A stretch of 64,000 nt of DNA, from the NCBI RefSeq assembly GCF_026016445.1, contig NZ_CP096147.1, positions 126,501-190,500 on the forward strand, read 5' to 3'. The first letter of the stretch is position 1. Each line of letters begins with the position of its first letter. Origin of the DNA: Cognatishimia activa (GTDB lineage: Bacteria > Pseudomonadota > Alphaproteobacteria > Rhodobacterales > Rhodobacteraceae). This document shows positions 19,778-28,265 of the stretch, piece after piece. The translations under genes and the position numbers were made by a program. The notes below the pieces were generated by a model. It was not told the DNA's origin and ran no database searches. It saw only the letters and a program-made list of their open reading frames with translations.

Positions 19778-20356
19778 ATGTGTGACAGCGCAAAATCCGA
19801 ACTTGAGGCGAACGAAATAAGTCATTTGGATGCTAAAGCAAAAGCTGAAGTACGTGAATTTGCGTTGTTGGAATGGGGTAGCTGCCGAGATCAATTGAAT
19901 GCACTTTTATCCGCAATCTGGCGGTTGGAAATTACAGTTATTTCCGGGTACGCAGTGTTCTACGCTTGGCTTCTAGGGAAGATGACCGGCAAGACAATCG
20001 GCTTTGATCCGACGGTCGTGCTTTTTGCGTCCACCGCATTCAGTATGCTCATATTTATACGATTGAAGGTCGAATATGGTATTCTGTTAACACTTGGTAA
20101 CTATAGCAAAAAATTAGAGTCTTTTTTGTATCATAAGGTCGGTTGCGAAGCTCCAGAGTCTTGGGAGCATTACCTCAAAGAACACAGGCCCGATCGTCTT
20201 TGGCCTTGGGAGGTATTCTTTGTCTACTGGAACACTGGACTAATTTTCTTGTTACTTTTCTGTTTCAACTTGTTCATGTTTCTCTGGCTAAGCGAAGTTG
20301 ATTTTTTGTCATTGTTCTGGCCGCCTGAACACGTGGGCGGATCTGTGGACGTGTAG
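19778..20356 (+). CDS. Membrane protein of unknown function
   Basis: A 192-residue protein with an acidic N-terminal segment (ELEANEISHLDAKAKAEVREF) and three likely transmembrane helices: about residues 45-65 (ITVISGYAVFYAWLLG), 75-92 (VVLFASTAFSMLIFIRL) and 150-172 (LIFLLLFCFNLFMFLWL). I do not recognise a family. The coding sequence is noticeably more AT-rich than its ribosomal neighbours, which suggests recent acquisition. No strong ribosome binding site precedes ATG 19778. Confidence 0.55.
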   Translation: MCDSAKSELEANEISHLDAKAKAEVREFALLEWGSCRDQLNALLSAIWRLEITVISGYAVFYAWLLGKMTGKTIGFDPTVVLFASTAFSMLIFIRLKVEYGILLTLGNYSKKLESFLYHKVGCEAPESWEHYLKEHRPDRLWPWEVFFVYWNTGLIFLLLFCFNLFMFLWLSEVDFLSLFWPPEHVGGSVDV

Positions 20357-20429
20357 TCCGGGTTCAGAATCTTTTTGAACGTGCGATTTTTATATGAACT
20401 GAAGGTAATGAAATACAGTCGGTATTTTG

Positions 20430-20458
20430 TTGCCACGCCCTCCAAACCCTGATACTTC
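20430..20458 (+). promoter_or_regulatory. Candidate promoter for the rplB unit
   Basis: -35 TTGCCA (20430-20435), 17-bp spacer, -10 TACTTC (20453-20458). The -10 is weak, but the -35 matches the rpsJ and rpmC promoters. The ~165-nt leader contains a GCCTCAG/CTGGGGC hairpin near 20470-20490 and further GC-rich stems. Confidence 0.55.
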
Positions 20459-20626
20459 GCGCGAGTGGAAATCGGCCTCAGATTCGTTCTGGGGCTGATT
20501 GCCTTTTATACCGGGACCTTCGGGGCCCTTCATACGGTCACCCATTCTTCCAAGATGGGGGGCTAACATCGCGGGTACCGGCACCTCATAAGGCCAGCCC
20601 GCATTGCTAAACGGAAGACAGTAAAC

Positions 20627-21469
20627 ATGGCACTCAAGTCGTATAAACCGACGACGCCGGGCCAGCGTGGGCTGGTTCTGATCGACCGTTCGGAGCTTTG
20701 GAAAGGACGTCCAGTCAAGTCCCTCACAGAGGGTTTGACCAAATCGGGCGGCCGGAACAATACCGGACGGATCACTTCTCGTCGTCGTGGCGGTGGCGCA
20801 AAGCGTCTGTACCGGATCGTTGATTTCAAACGGAACAAGTTTGATGTCGCGGCAACTGTAGAGCGGATCGAATACGACCCGAACCGGACCGCGTTCATCG
20901 CACTCGTGAAATACGAAGATGGCGAGCAAGCTTACATCCTGGCGCCTCAGCGTCTGGCTGTCGGTGATCAGGTCATCGCGTCTGCAAAAGCAGACATCAA
21001 ACCAGGTAACGCAATGCCGTTCTCTGGTCTGCCAATCGGTACCATCGTGCACAACATCGAACTGAAGCCTGGTAAAGGTGGTCAGATCGCACGTGCAGCG
21101 GGCACCTACGCTCAGTTCGTAGGCCGTGACGGTGGCTACGCTCAGATCCGCCTTTCTTCTGGCGAACTGCGCATGGTCCGTCAGGAATGCATGGCAACCG
21201 TTGGTGCGGTATCCAACCCAGACAACTCCAACCAGAACTACGGTAAAGCTGGTCGTATGCGCCACAAAGGCATCCGCCCATCCGTCCGTGGTGTTGTTAT
21301 GAACCCAATCGACCACCCGCACGGTGGTGGTGAAGGTCGTACCTCTGGTGGTCGTCACCCGGTTACTCCTTGGGGTAAACCGACAAAGGGTAAGCGCACT
21401 CGCAACAAGAACAAAGCGTCGCAAAAGCTTATTATCCGCTCGCGTCACGCCAAGAAGAAGGGACGTTAA
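20627..21469 (+). CDS. rplB: 50S ribosomal protein uL2
   Basis: 280 residues. [17 protein letters not shown] start, [13 protein letters not shown], and the C-terminal [20 protein letters not shown] segment carrying the histidine near the peptidyl transferase centre. uL2 is needed for subunit association and catalysis. GAAGACAGTAAAC precedes ATG 20627. Because rplW is far upstream, rplB begins a separate unit here; rpsS follows after 3 nt. Confidence 0.97.
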   Translation: MALKSYKPTTPGQRGLVLIDRSELWKGRPVKSLTEGLTKSGGRNNTGRITSRRRGGGAKRLYRIVDFKRNKFDVAATVERIEYDPNRTAFIALVKYEDGEQAYILAPQRLAVGDQVIASAKADIKPGNAMPFSGLPIGTIVHNIELKPGKGGQIARAAGTYAQFVGRDGGYAQIRLSSGELRMVRQECMATVGAVSNPDNSNQNYGKAGRMRHKGIRPSVRGVVMNPIDHPHGGGEGRTSGGRHPVTPWGKPTKGKRTRNKNKASQKLIIRSRHAKKKGR

Positions 21470-21472
21470 TCT

Positions 21473-21751
21473 ATGTCTCGTTCAGTCTGGAAAGGCCCTT
21501 TTGTTGACTCTTATGTCCTCAAGAAGGCAGAAGCAGCTCGCGAAAGCGGCCGCAACGAAGTGATCAAAATCTGGTCCCGTCGTTCCACCATCCTGCCACA
21601 GTTCGTTGGCCTGACATTTGGTGTGTACAACGGTCAAAAACACGTACCAGTTTTGGTTTCCGAAGAAATGATCGGCCAGAAGTTTGGTGAATATTCACCA
21701 ACCCGTACCTACTACGGTCACGCGGCTGATAAAAAAGCGAAACGGAAGTAA
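21473..21751 (+). CDS. rpsS: 30S ribosomal protein uS19
   Basis: 92 residues, [18 protein letters not shown] at the start and [23 protein letters not shown] at the end, both conserved. It lies in the 30S head beside uS13 and contacts A-site tRNA. GGACGTTAATCT ahead of ATG 21473 overlaps the rplB stop, so the genes are coupled. rplV begins 3 nt after its stop. Confidence 0.97.
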   Translation: MSRSVWKGPFVDSYVLKKAEAARESGRNEVIKIWSRRSTILPQFVGLTFGVYNGQKHVPVLVSEEMIGQKFGEYSPTRTYYGHAADKKAKRK

Positions 21752-21754
21752 GTC

Positions 21755-22135
21755 ATGGGCAAGGCAAAGAATCCCCGCCGCGTGGCAGATAACGAAGCAA
21801 TGGCAAAACTGCGCATGCTCCGTACTTCCCCGCAAAAACTGAACCTGGTTGCTGGCATGATCCGCGGCAAGAAAGTTGAGAAGGCTCTGACCGACCTGAC
21901 TTTCTCCAACAAGCGTGTCGCTCAGGACGTGAAGAAATGCCTTCAGTCCGCCATCGCCAATGCTGAAAACAACCACAACCTGGATGTGGACGAACTGATC
22001 GTGGCAGAAGCTTACGTTGGTAAGAACCTGACCATGAAGCGCGGTCGTCCTCGTGCACGTGGCCGTTTCGGCAAAATCATCAAGCCATTTGCTGAGATCA
22101 CCATCAAGGTGCGTCAAGTAGAGGAGCAAGCCTAA
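21755..22135 (+). CDS. rplV: 50S ribosomal protein uL22
   Basis: 126 residues. [24 protein letters not shown] and the tunnel-lining hairpin [15 protein letters not shown] are diagnostic. The beta-hairpin forms the exit-tunnel constriction together with uL4. Its stop TAA shares one base with the ATG of rpsC (22135), so rpsC translation is coupled. Confidence 0.97.
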   Translation: MGKAKNPRRVADNEAMAKLRMLRTSPQKLNLVAGMIRGKKVEKALTDLTFSNKRVAQDVKKCLQSAIANAENNHNLDVDELIVAEAYVGKNLTMKRGRPRARGRFGKIIKPFAEITIKVRQVEEQA

Positions 22136-22842
22136 TGGGACATAAAGTCAATCCGGTCGGCATGCGCCTGCAGATCAACCGTACTTGGGACAGCCGCTGG
22201 TACGCGGACACCAAAGACTACGGCGATCTTCTGCTTGAAGACCTGAAAATCCGTGAGTTCATCAAAAAAGAGTGCAAGCAAGCTGGTGTTGCACGTGTGA
22301 TCATTGAACGTCCGCACAAGAAGTGCCGCGTGACAATCCACACTGCACGTCCTGGCGTTATTATCGGCAAGAAAGGCGCGGACATTGAAGTTCTGCGTAA
22401 GAAGATTGCTGCGATGACCGAAAGCGAACTGCACCTGAACATCGTTGAAGTACGTAAGCCAGAGCTCGACGCTCAGCTGGTTGGCGAGTCCATCGCTCAG
22501 CAGCTGGAACGCCGTGTATCTTTCCGTCGTGCGATGAAACGTGCGGTTCAGAACGCAATGCGTATGGGTGCTCTGGGCATCCGCGTGAACGTTGCAGGTC
22601 GTCTGGGCGGCGCGGAAATCGCGCGTACCGAATGGTACCGTGAAGGTCGTGTGCCTTTGCACACTCTGCGTGCAGACATCGATTACGCACACTCCGAAGC
22701 GATGACACCTTACGGTATCATCGGGATCAAAACCTGGATCTTCAAAGGCGAGATCATGGAACACGATCCAGCGGCGCGTGACCGTAAAGCACAAGAACTC
22801 CAGGACGGCCCAGCACCTCGCGGTGCAGGCGGTCGCCGCTAA
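22135..22842 (+). CDS. rpsC: 30S ribosomal protein uS3
   Basis: 235 residues. [23 protein letters not shown] is the canonical N terminus; the KH domain with [18 protein letters not shown] follows at about residues 75-90. uS3 lines the mRNA entry channel and has helicase activity with uS4 and uS5. The last residues (RGAGGRR) are Gly/Arg-rich. rplP starts 14 nt later with GGGAGATTTGAAAG as ribosome binding site. Confidence 0.97.
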   Translation: MGHKVNPVGMRLQINRTWDSRWYADTKDYGDLLLEDLKIREFIKKECKQAGVARVIIERPHKKCRVTIHTARPGVIIGKKGADIEVLRKKIAAMTESELHLNIVEVRKPELDAQLVGESIAQQLERRVSFRRAMKRAVQNAMRMGALGIRVNVAGRLGGAEIARTEWYREGRVPLHTLRADIDYAHSEAMTPYGIIGIKTWIFKGEIMEHDPAARDRKAQELQDGPAPRGAGGRR

Positions 22843-22856
22843 GGGAGATTTGAAAG

Positions 22857-23270
22857 ATGCTTCAACCAAAGCGTACTAAATTCCGTAAGGCGCACAAAGG
22901 CCGGATCAAGGGCGATGCGAAGGGTGGTTCCACTCTGAACTTCGGTTCTTTCGGTCTGAAAGCGACCACTCCAGAGCGTGTCACTGCGCGTCAGATTGAG
23001 GCGGCACGTCGTGCGATGACCCGCCACATGAAACGTCAGGGTCGTGTATGGATCCGCATCTTCCCAGATGTGCCAGTAACTGCAAAACCTATCGAAGTTC
23101 GTATGGGTAAAGGTAAAGGCTCTGTTGACCGTTGGGTCTGCAAAGTCAAGCCTGGCCGCGTGATGTTTGAAATCGACGGTGTGTCCGACGAAGTTGCGCG
23201 TGAAGCGCTGCGTCTGGCCGCAATGAAGCTGCCGGTGAAAACACGCGTTGTTCTGCGCGAAGACTGGTAA
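22857..23270 (+). CDS. rplP: 50S ribosomal protein uL16
   Basis: 137 residues, [19 protein letters not shown] to [12 protein letters not shown], normal length. uL16 binds late in 50S assembly and organises the A-site side of the peptidyl transferase centre. An arginine in the conserved loop is hydroxylated in some bacteria. This is the last gene of the second S10 segment; rpmC, normally adjacent, begins 5 kb downstream. A repeat palindrome and a terminator follow directly. Confidence 0.97.
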   Translation: MLQPKRTKFRKAHKGRIKGDAKGGSTLNFGSFGLKATTPERVTARQIEAARRAMTRHMKRQGRVWIRIFPDVPVTAKPIEVRMGKGKGSVDRWVCKVKPGRVMFEIDGVSDEVAREALRLAAMKLPVKTRVVLREDW

Positions 23271-23276
23271 GTGGTT

Positions 23277-23299
23277 GGTGGGGTGAAACCCCACCCTAC
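23277..23299. repeat. CTAC-ended palindrome after rplP
   Basis: GGTGGGGT-gaa-ACCCCACC followed by CTAC, seven bases after the rplP stop. Same end signature as the other dispersed palindromes. Confidence 0.8.
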
Positions 23300-23309
23300 G
23301 ACGAGATTG

Positions 23310-23340
23310 ACCTCCGGCGCGCAAGCGGCGGGGGTTTTTT
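23310..23340 (+). terminator. Intrinsic terminator after rplP
   Basis: ACCTCCGGCGC pairs with GCGGCGGGGGT (10 of 11 pairs, GCAA loop) and is followed by TTTTTT. It ends the rplB-rplP unit. Confidence 0.85.
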
Positions 23341-23402
23341 ATGGCCTGAAGAGAGGGCGGTGCGGCATCTATCTCACTCCGCTTAAACGACTGATACGTC
23401 GC

Positions 23403-24710
23403 TTAGAATTCTTTGGTAAGTGACGCGGTACAGCTTGTTGTTTTGTAGGTATACAGGTCGATATTTGACTGGTTAGAAGTGTGCTTGCAGGTTGCGACAG
23501 GGCTGAACCCCCAGATATTCCACTTAGCATTGCGTAATTGTATTGAGAGCTCAGCATAATTGTCCGCTCTTTCGTGGCTGAGCAGCGGGAAATCCTCATC
23601 GAATTTTCGTCGTCCGAAAGCGATTCGAGCATGGCTGACGACACCGGATGGAAAAACGTAACCGAGAGAGAGATGGAGCAGGCCTCCTCGATATTGGTTA
23701 TGGGCCAGACCTGACAAGTTCCGCTCGAGCGCTGCGCCAAACGTAAGTGCTGTGCGCTGAGATAGAAGTTTCTGATATGACAGATGCAAATTGGTTTTCA
23801 GGCCGTTCCGATCTGGTTGTCCGGACACTTCGACATATTCTGTACTAACGCGAGTTTGAATGTCTGAATCTGAAGTCAGTCGCTTACGCCAATCAAGTTC
23901 AACACCGAAACCTGTTTCGCGAGGCAAGGAATCTGTCTCGGTTTGGTGCCAGTTTGGGCGAATGCTGATTTTTGAGAATTCGTCTTCGAACCGGTAGGAT
24001 ATCCCGAAATTTAGGTTTTCCTTCCCATTGGCCTGTTCAACAGAATATCGGGTTGCCGAAATCCCGATGTCGAATTCGATATTCGTATTAGCGCGTCTTA
24101 GAACTGAGTATTTGCCAAGCAAGATGGCTGTGAGGCCTATGCCTGACGTCTCGCGAGACGCATCATCAATGCGAATAGAAGTGGTCGGTGTATAGAATTC
24201 ATCGGAAGAAGAGCCATTCACGATATTTGTAGACGGCTCTAACGCGAGTGTCAGCCCGAATGAGCCAGGGCGTTTGTTGCGAATTGTATTCATCATTGAA
24301 AGATAGCTTTGCCTAAGCAACGGGTCGCCATCTTGTCTTACAAGTTTTTGCAAATGTGCCTGTGCGCGTGAATATCGTTGGGCAAGGAACAGGGTGTGCG
24401 CAAGTTCTCGTCGAATAACAATATCAGAGGGACGGAGTCTTAGCGCCTTATCCAGAAAGTCGACTGCCTTATCTAGGTCGCCACTTAGCTTGTAAACACG
24501 GCCTTCAAATAGAAGTTTGTCCGCCTCTTCATGCGGGTTTTCCGCCAGCAACTCGCGCGCTTCTGAAATTAGCCCTTGGTTCATAAGGCCGGTTAACTCA
24601 GCCTCTAAGGGTTTGCTCAGTGAGATAGTATCACTAATCGCTGGCGTACCGTGCAACGCCAGCAATATAGCCAGCGTTGTCACTATCTTTTTAGAAGAGC
24701 GCATCTGCAC
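23403..24710 (-). CDS. Slam-like outer-membrane protein (DUF560, type XI secretion)
   Basis: A 435-residue protein in the layout of surface lipoprotein assembly modulators. After a signal peptide (cleavage near residue 26, PAIS), residues ~30-150 hold TPR-like helices (LLFEGRVYKLSGDLDKAVDFLDKALRLRP, FLAQRYSRAQAHLQKLV). Residues ~155-435 form alternating beta strands ending in a C-terminal phenylalanine (SLTKEF), as expected for a barrel inserted by the BAM machinery. It follows a lipoprotein gene by 43 nt on the same strand, the usual cargo-translocator arrangement. Start GTG 24710 or ATG 24704 is uncertain. The AT-rich composition contrasts with the ribosomal genes on each side. Confidence 0.78.
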   Translation of the reverse strand: MQMRSSKKIVTTLAILLALHGTPAISDTISLSKPLEAELTGLMNQGLISEARELLAENPHEEADKLLFEGRVYKLSGDLDKAVDFLDKALRLRPSDIVIRRELAHTLFLAQRYSRAQAHLQKLVRQDGDPLLRQSYLSMMNTIRNKRPGSFGLTLALEPSTNIVNGSSSDEFYTPTTSIRIDDASRETSGIGLTAILLGKYSVLRRANTNIEFDIGISATRYSVEQANGKENLNFGISYRFEDEFSKISIRPNWHQTETDSLPRETGFGVELDWRKRLTSDSDIQTRVSTEYVEVSGQPDRNGLKTNLHLSYQKLLSQRTALTFGAALERNLSGLAHNQYRGGLLHLSLGYVFPSGVVSHARIAFGRRKFDEDFPLLSHERADNYAELSIQLRNAKWNIWGFSPVATCKHTSNQSNIDLYTYKTTSCTASLTKEF

Positions 24711-24753
24711 TGTTGAAGATACCTTCTAGGTCTTCTGCAAGTGGCAACAGACT

Positions 24754-25374
24754 TTAGTCCGCCGTACCCACCAGACCGCCAGCCATGACTGTGTTACTGT
24801 CGGAACCGTGGAATGTTCCGATCACACCGTCCCTTCCGATTGAACCCGCAAGGTTGCCATTGATGCTTCCTCGCAAGGTCGAATACGAGTAGGTGGCGGT
24901 GACACTGCCGCCAACTGTGCTACCAGAAATCGTTCCGTTGACAGTCAATTCACTGTTGGAGCCAGTTAAAGTCCCAGCATCGAAATCAGCGGCAAGGCTC
25001 ATCGAGCCTGTTTCGCTGCCTTGTACTCCGCTGATAGTGGTGCTTGTGCGGGACACATTGTCAATAACACCATATCTGTAGTTGGTGCTGTAGGTTCCGC
25101 TCCCGGATGTGCGAGCTGTCCCAACGCTAGGCGTTCCGGAAATACCGGCGGCAGCAACCATTTGACCTCTATCGCGGTCAACTCCAGTGACATAGGCGAC
25201 AGTTCCAACACCAGCTGCTGAAACTGAACCATTCTGCTCACTGCTCAAAGATTCGTTTACTGTACCGCCCGAAACGCTCGAAATTCGAGATGTGGTGGGG
25301 GAACTTGCTACGCCTGCAACGCAAGCGCTTAACGTGGATGCTGCAAGCATAGCGATGGTGAATTTAGCCTTCAT
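24754..25374 (-). CDS. Lipoprotein, likely cargo of the adjacent Slam-like protein
   Basis: A 206-residue lipoprotein: MKAKFTIAMLAASTLSAC is a type II signal peptide with lipidation at C18. The body is dominated by Gly, Ser and Thr, with no further cysteine. From about residue 130 to the end (FDAGTLTG, NGTISG, GGSVTATY, LRGSINGNLAGSIG, GVIGTFHG, AGGLVG) it shows the short glycine-bounded strands of the TbpB-type C-terminal beta-barrel that Slam proteins recognise. The middle part is low in complexity and gives no ligand hint. AGGATATATTA lies before the ATG. Cargo status is inferred from this domain pattern plus gene adjacency. Confidence 0.72.
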   Translation of the reverse strand: MKAKFTIAMLAASTLSACVAGVASSPTTSRISSVSGGTVNESLSSEQNGSVSAAGVGTVAYVTGVDRDRGQMVAAAGISGTPSVGTARTSGSGTYSTNYRYGVIDNVSRTSTTISGVQGSETGSMSLAADFDAGTLTGSNSELTVNGTISGSTVGGSVTATYSYSTLRGSINGNLAGSIGRDGVIGTFHGSDSNTVMAGGLVGTAD

Positions 25375-25593
25375 TAATATATCCTAATATCAGTTGAATA
25401 TTTAAACGCTTTGCATTTAGCGCGTGATATCTATCTAATTTAGTGCCGTTTTGGTTGTGAGATTGAGTAGTGTCAAGCTATCCAGCGATTGTTCGCGTTG
25501 ATTTCTTAATCAGGTGCTTTTTAGATCAAGGTTCAGGATTGAAATTGCTACTGTCCCATGATTGTTTGCACCTTGTGAACTAGGACGCATCCC

Positions 25594-26235
25594 ATGGAAA
25601 CCCTCACCCCTTACCTTGCCTATATCGCCGCGCTCGGTATTGCCGCCGTCATTCCCGGTCCAGGGATTGCCGCCTTAGTTGGGCAGGCGCTTGGGGGAAA
25701 TCAGCGGGCGTCTTCGATGTTTTTGGCCGGGATCGCGCTGGGGGATGTGACCTATTTGACGGTTGCGGTCGTAGGATTGGCAGCGATAGCGAAAGCTTTC
25801 GCAGGGGCATTCATCATAATCAAGTTCCTCGGCGCGGCCTATCTGCTCTATCTCGCCTACAAATTCTGGACAAGCGACGCCGGGTTGACGCGTGTGCAGA
25901 AGGCAAAAAACCAATCAGACGGTGGGTCGTTTCTGGCGGGCTACTTTGTGACGCTCGGCAACCCGAAAACCATCGTGTTCTACCTTGCCCTGCTGCCCAC
26001 GGTTCTGAACCTCAACAACGTGCATGTCGCCCAATGGGCGGTTCTGTCGGTGCTGACCATTCTTGTGATCTTCGCGGCGCTGGCGCCCTATATGCTGCTC
26101 GCGTCCAAGGCGCGGAATATGATGACTCAGCCCAAGGCGCTGAAGCGGCTCAATCGTTTTGCGGCAGCGTTTATCGGCGGGGCAGGGTCTTTGATCCTCG
26201 CCGAAGCTGCTCAAGCAGCCATTCGGCGCGCATAA
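25594..26235 (+). CDS. LysE family amino-acid/metabolite exporter
   Basis: 213 residues with about six transmembrane helices. The N-terminal IPGPGIAALVGQALGGNQRASSMFLAGIALGDVTYLTVAVVGL block carries the family's PGP motif and G-rich first repeat, and GNPKTIVFYLALLPT is the second conserved block. LysE/RhtB proteins export amino acids or related compounds by proton antiport; the substrate is unknown. Convergent with the 2OG-Fe(II) oxygenase gene, and the two share the hairpin at 26240-26261. Confidence 0.87.
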   Translation: METLTPYLAYIAALGIAAVIPGPGIAALVGQALGGNQRASSMFLAGIALGDVTYLTVAVVGLAAIAKAFAGAFIIIKFLGAAYLLYLAYKFWTSDAGLTRVQKAKNQSDGGSFLAGYFVTLGNPKTIVFYLALLPTVLNLNNVHVAQWAVLSVLTILVIFAALAPYMLLASKARNMMTQPKALKRLNRFAAAFIGGAGSLILAEAAQAAIRRA

Positions 26236-26239
26236 GGAA

Positions 26240-26261
26240 AGAGCGGCTATTGCGCCGCTCT
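26240..26261. terminator. Hairpin between convergent genes
   Basis: AGAGCGGC pairs with GCCGCTCT around a 6-nt loop. No T-run follows on either side, so efficiency is uncertain, but its position between two convergent genes suits a bidirectional terminator. Confidence 0.5.
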
Positions 26262-26263
26262 GA

Positions 26264-26887
26264 TCACTCTACCCATTTGTAATTGAAGCTGACCGAGATG
26301 CGCTCGTCTTCGGCCATGTTCATCGGCACTTCGTGGCGCAGCCAGCTTTCCCACAAGAGAACGTCACCCACATTGGGCTCCATGTAAATGAAGTTCTTCA
26401 TCTCGCGACGCGCGCCCTTCAGGCGGGCTGGGGCGCCCATCATCATTGCGTGACGCGGATCTTCGAGCTTTAGCGCGCTGGTGCCTTCGGGCATGGAGAC
26501 ATATGTCGTGCCGGAGATTACAGAATGCGGGTGAATGTGAGAACCGTGTGAACCGCCTTCGGGCAAGATGTTGATCCAGAGGTCTTCAAGCTCCAGTTTG
26601 CCTTCGCCCAGATCAAACTCGAGGTCTTTGGCGAAGGCCGTGACGTGTTGGTCCAGTACTTTTACCAGGTCAGCAAAGATCGGAAAGCGCCAGGGGAGGT
26701 CGGTGAGCGACGCATAGGATGTGTAGCCCGGGTAGCCCTGTTCTTCGCACCAGGCGTGGCCCGCTTCGTCGTCTTCAGCGATGACGATGCAGGAGGTCTC
26801 TAGTTCTTGCGCATCGATGCTTGGTTTGAATTCCGAAAGCGCGGCGCGGTAGAGGCGGGTGACGAAGAGTGATTCAATCTGTGACAT
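26264..26887 (-). CDS. Putative 2OG-Fe(II) oxygenase (TIGR02466-like)
   Basis: About 207 residues from ATG 26887; the frame is open to 27151, but homology begins at MSQIESLFVTRLYRA. The C-terminal half has SHGSHIHPHSVISGTTYVS, which carries the metal-binding histidine of a double-stranded beta-helix, then GDVLLWESWLRHEVPMN and ERISVSFNYKW with the second histidine and the arginine expected to hold 2-oxoglutarate. Substrate is unknown; relatives are often phage or metagenome proteins of unproved function. It is monocistronic and divergent from the next operon. Confidence 0.75.
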   Translation of the reverse strand: MSQIESLFVTRLYRAALSEFKPSIDAQELETSCIVIAEDDEAGHAWCEEQGYPGYTSYASLTDLPWRFPIFADLVKVLDQHVTAFAKDLEFDLGEGKLELEDLWINILPEGGSHGSHIHPHSVISGTTYVSMPEGTSALKLEDPRHAMMMGAPARLKGARREMKNFIYMEPNVGDVLLWESWLRHEVPMNMAEDERISVSFNYKWVE

Positions 26888-26981
26888 GGCGTTTCTATAG
26901 CGCGCGGGGGCAGCGCGGAAAACCTTTGCATGACACGCATCTTTTAAAGCTGCTGAAATCGTGTGGCAGTAATGATGGGGC

Positions 26982-27401
26982 ATGTTGCGACGAACGATTG
27001 ATTTGCTCCTGCCTGCGCTGTTTCCGAGCTGGCGGTTTTTTAAACAGGTAGGGCCGTCTCCGCGCGTGGAATACCGCGTGCTCACGGGTGGGTGCGAAAG
27101 TGAATGGCGCGAAAGCCACCCGATCCCTGAGAATGTTGGGTTAAAGCGCATGGTGCGTCGGATGTTTTGGAACCCCGCAAGGAATACACAGCTTTATATG
27201 GTCTCCCTGTCTGAACGACTGGTGTCGGGGCTGGTGGAACACTCTGCGGCGGAACTGAACCGGTTGATTGCTGAGAAGATTGGCGAGCAGGATGGAGAGC
27301 TTCAGTTCCGACTGATGTTCATGGCGCCCGAAGGTGATCAAATCGTTGGGACTGTGGTCTATGAAAGCGAACCCGTGGCTTTGCAGGAGCTGCGCGTATG
27401 A
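26982..27401 (+). CDS. Protein of unknown function, partner of the HTTM-like gene
   Basis: A 139-residue basic, aromatic-rich protein. The N-terminal LLLPALFPSWRFFKQVGPSPRVEYRVL stretch is distinctive and probably membrane-associated; LKRMVRRMFWNPARNTQLYMVSLSERLV follows. I cannot place it in a named family. It overlaps the next gene by 4 nt (ATGA at 27398-27401), so the two proteins are translationally coupled and likely act together. ATG 26982 has a GGGGC stretch upstream, a weak ribosome binding site. Confidence 0.6.
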   Translation: MLRRTIDLLLPALFPSWRFFKQVGPSPRVEYRVLTGGCESEWRESHPIPENVGLKRMVRRMFWNPARNTQLYMVSLSERLVSGLVEHSAAELNRLIAEKIGEQDGELQFRLMFMAPEGDQIVGTVVYESEPVALQELRV

Positions 27402-28072
27402 GTTTTGACGCGATGATGCGGCTGACCGAAGTGATGCTGGCGCTGGTGATCCTGCAGACTTGTGTTGAGCACTACTGGATGGGCCGGGATCGGGTTTTGT
27501 TTGCCGCGCGGGCCTTGGCTTGTGTTTGGCTATTGGTGGGATGGCAGAGCGGCGGCGCTGTTGGCGCGCTTTGGATCACACATCTCATTCTGCTGCATCG
27601 GTTTGGCGGGCCTTATAATGGCGGCGCGGATAAGATGACGATGCTAATCACCACTTGCCTCGGCGCAGCGCATCTCTTTCCAGCGTGGCAAGAGCTGGCG
27701 ATGGCTTATCTGGCGGTGCAACTGGTGCTGTCTTACTTCGTATCGGGCTATGTGAAACTTGTGAACCCGGAGTGGCGGTCGGGGCAGGCTTTGGTCGATG
27801 TGTTTCGCTTTTCGGCCTATCCTGTGTCGGAACGGCTGCGGGGCTGGGCGGATCAGCCAAGATTGCTCTGGTTGATGAGCTGGAGCGTGATTGGCTTTGA
27901 GGTGATTTTCCCGCTGACCCTGCTGCATCCGTTTGCACTACTTGGTGGGATGGTCGTGGCGGGGACCTTCCATCTCGCCAATGCGTTCCTCTTTGGCTTA
28001 AATCGGTTTTTCTGGATTTGGCTCTGCGCCTATCCAAGCCTAATCTGGTTTCAGGATCGGATATTCGGTTAA
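27398..28072 (+). CDS. HTTM-like integral membrane protein
   Basis: 224 residues with roughly six transmembrane helices. LHRFGGPYNGGADKMTMLI in the second quarter and YFVSGYVKLVNPEWRSGQALVDVFRFSAYP in the middle match the pattern of the HTTM domain, a membrane domain shared with vitamin K-dependent gamma-carboxylases. The bacterial members' reaction is generally unknown, and the soluble part of the true carboxylase is missing here. Paired by overlap with the preceding gene. The following 45 nt lead into the rpmC promoter, and no clear terminator was seen between them. Confidence 0.7.
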   Translation: MSFDAMMRLTEVMLALVILQTCVEHYWMGRDRVLFAARALACVWLLVGWQSGGAVGALWITHLILLHRFGGPYNGGADKMTMLITTCLGAAHLFPAWQELAMAYLAVQLVLSYFVSGYVKLVNPEWRSGQALVDVFRFSAYPVSERLRGWADQPRLLWLMSWSVIGFEVIFPLTLLHPFALLGGMVVAGTFHLANAFLFGLNRFFWIWLCAYPSLIWFQDRIFG

Positions 28073-28117
28073 CTTGTCATTTAGCTAATAAATATTGGGA
28101 TTTTCCGATTCTTTTCC

Positions 28118-28146
28118 TTGCCCTAACCACGCGACACTCCTATAGA
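28118..28146 (+). promoter_or_regulatory. Sigma70-like promoter of the spc unit (rpmC)
   Basis: -35 TTGCCC (28118-28123), 17-bp spacer, -10 TATAGA (28141-28146), about 120 nt ahead of rpmC. Confidence 0.75.
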
Positions 28147-28197
28147 GGCGCATCTCACGGATTCCCGGCGACGGGATTCGCGTGTTTTGTTTTGGTC

Positions 28198-28246
28198 CAC
28201 CAGATCAAAGGGTCACCCTGAACATATCGTCAGGCGCCCTCTGGTG
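28198..28246 (+). promoter_or_regulatory. Structured mRNA leader before rpmC
   Basis: CACCAGA (28198-28204) pairs with TCTGGTG (28240-28246), enclosing a CCTGA/TCAGG hairpin (28217-28234). The outer stem ends about 20 nt before the rpmC start. A GC-rich TCCCG-gcga-CGGGA hairpin precedes it. This may be an autoregulatory r-protein binding site. Confidence 0.5.
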
Positions 28247-28265
28247 TAAGAAAGGAATAGGCGAC

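Noticed and set aside
26888..27151. N-terminal extension of the 2OG-Fe(II) oxygenase gene.
   Set aside because: The open frame upstream of ATG 26887 has no homology, overlaps the start of the divergent gene at 26982, and reads as non-coding.
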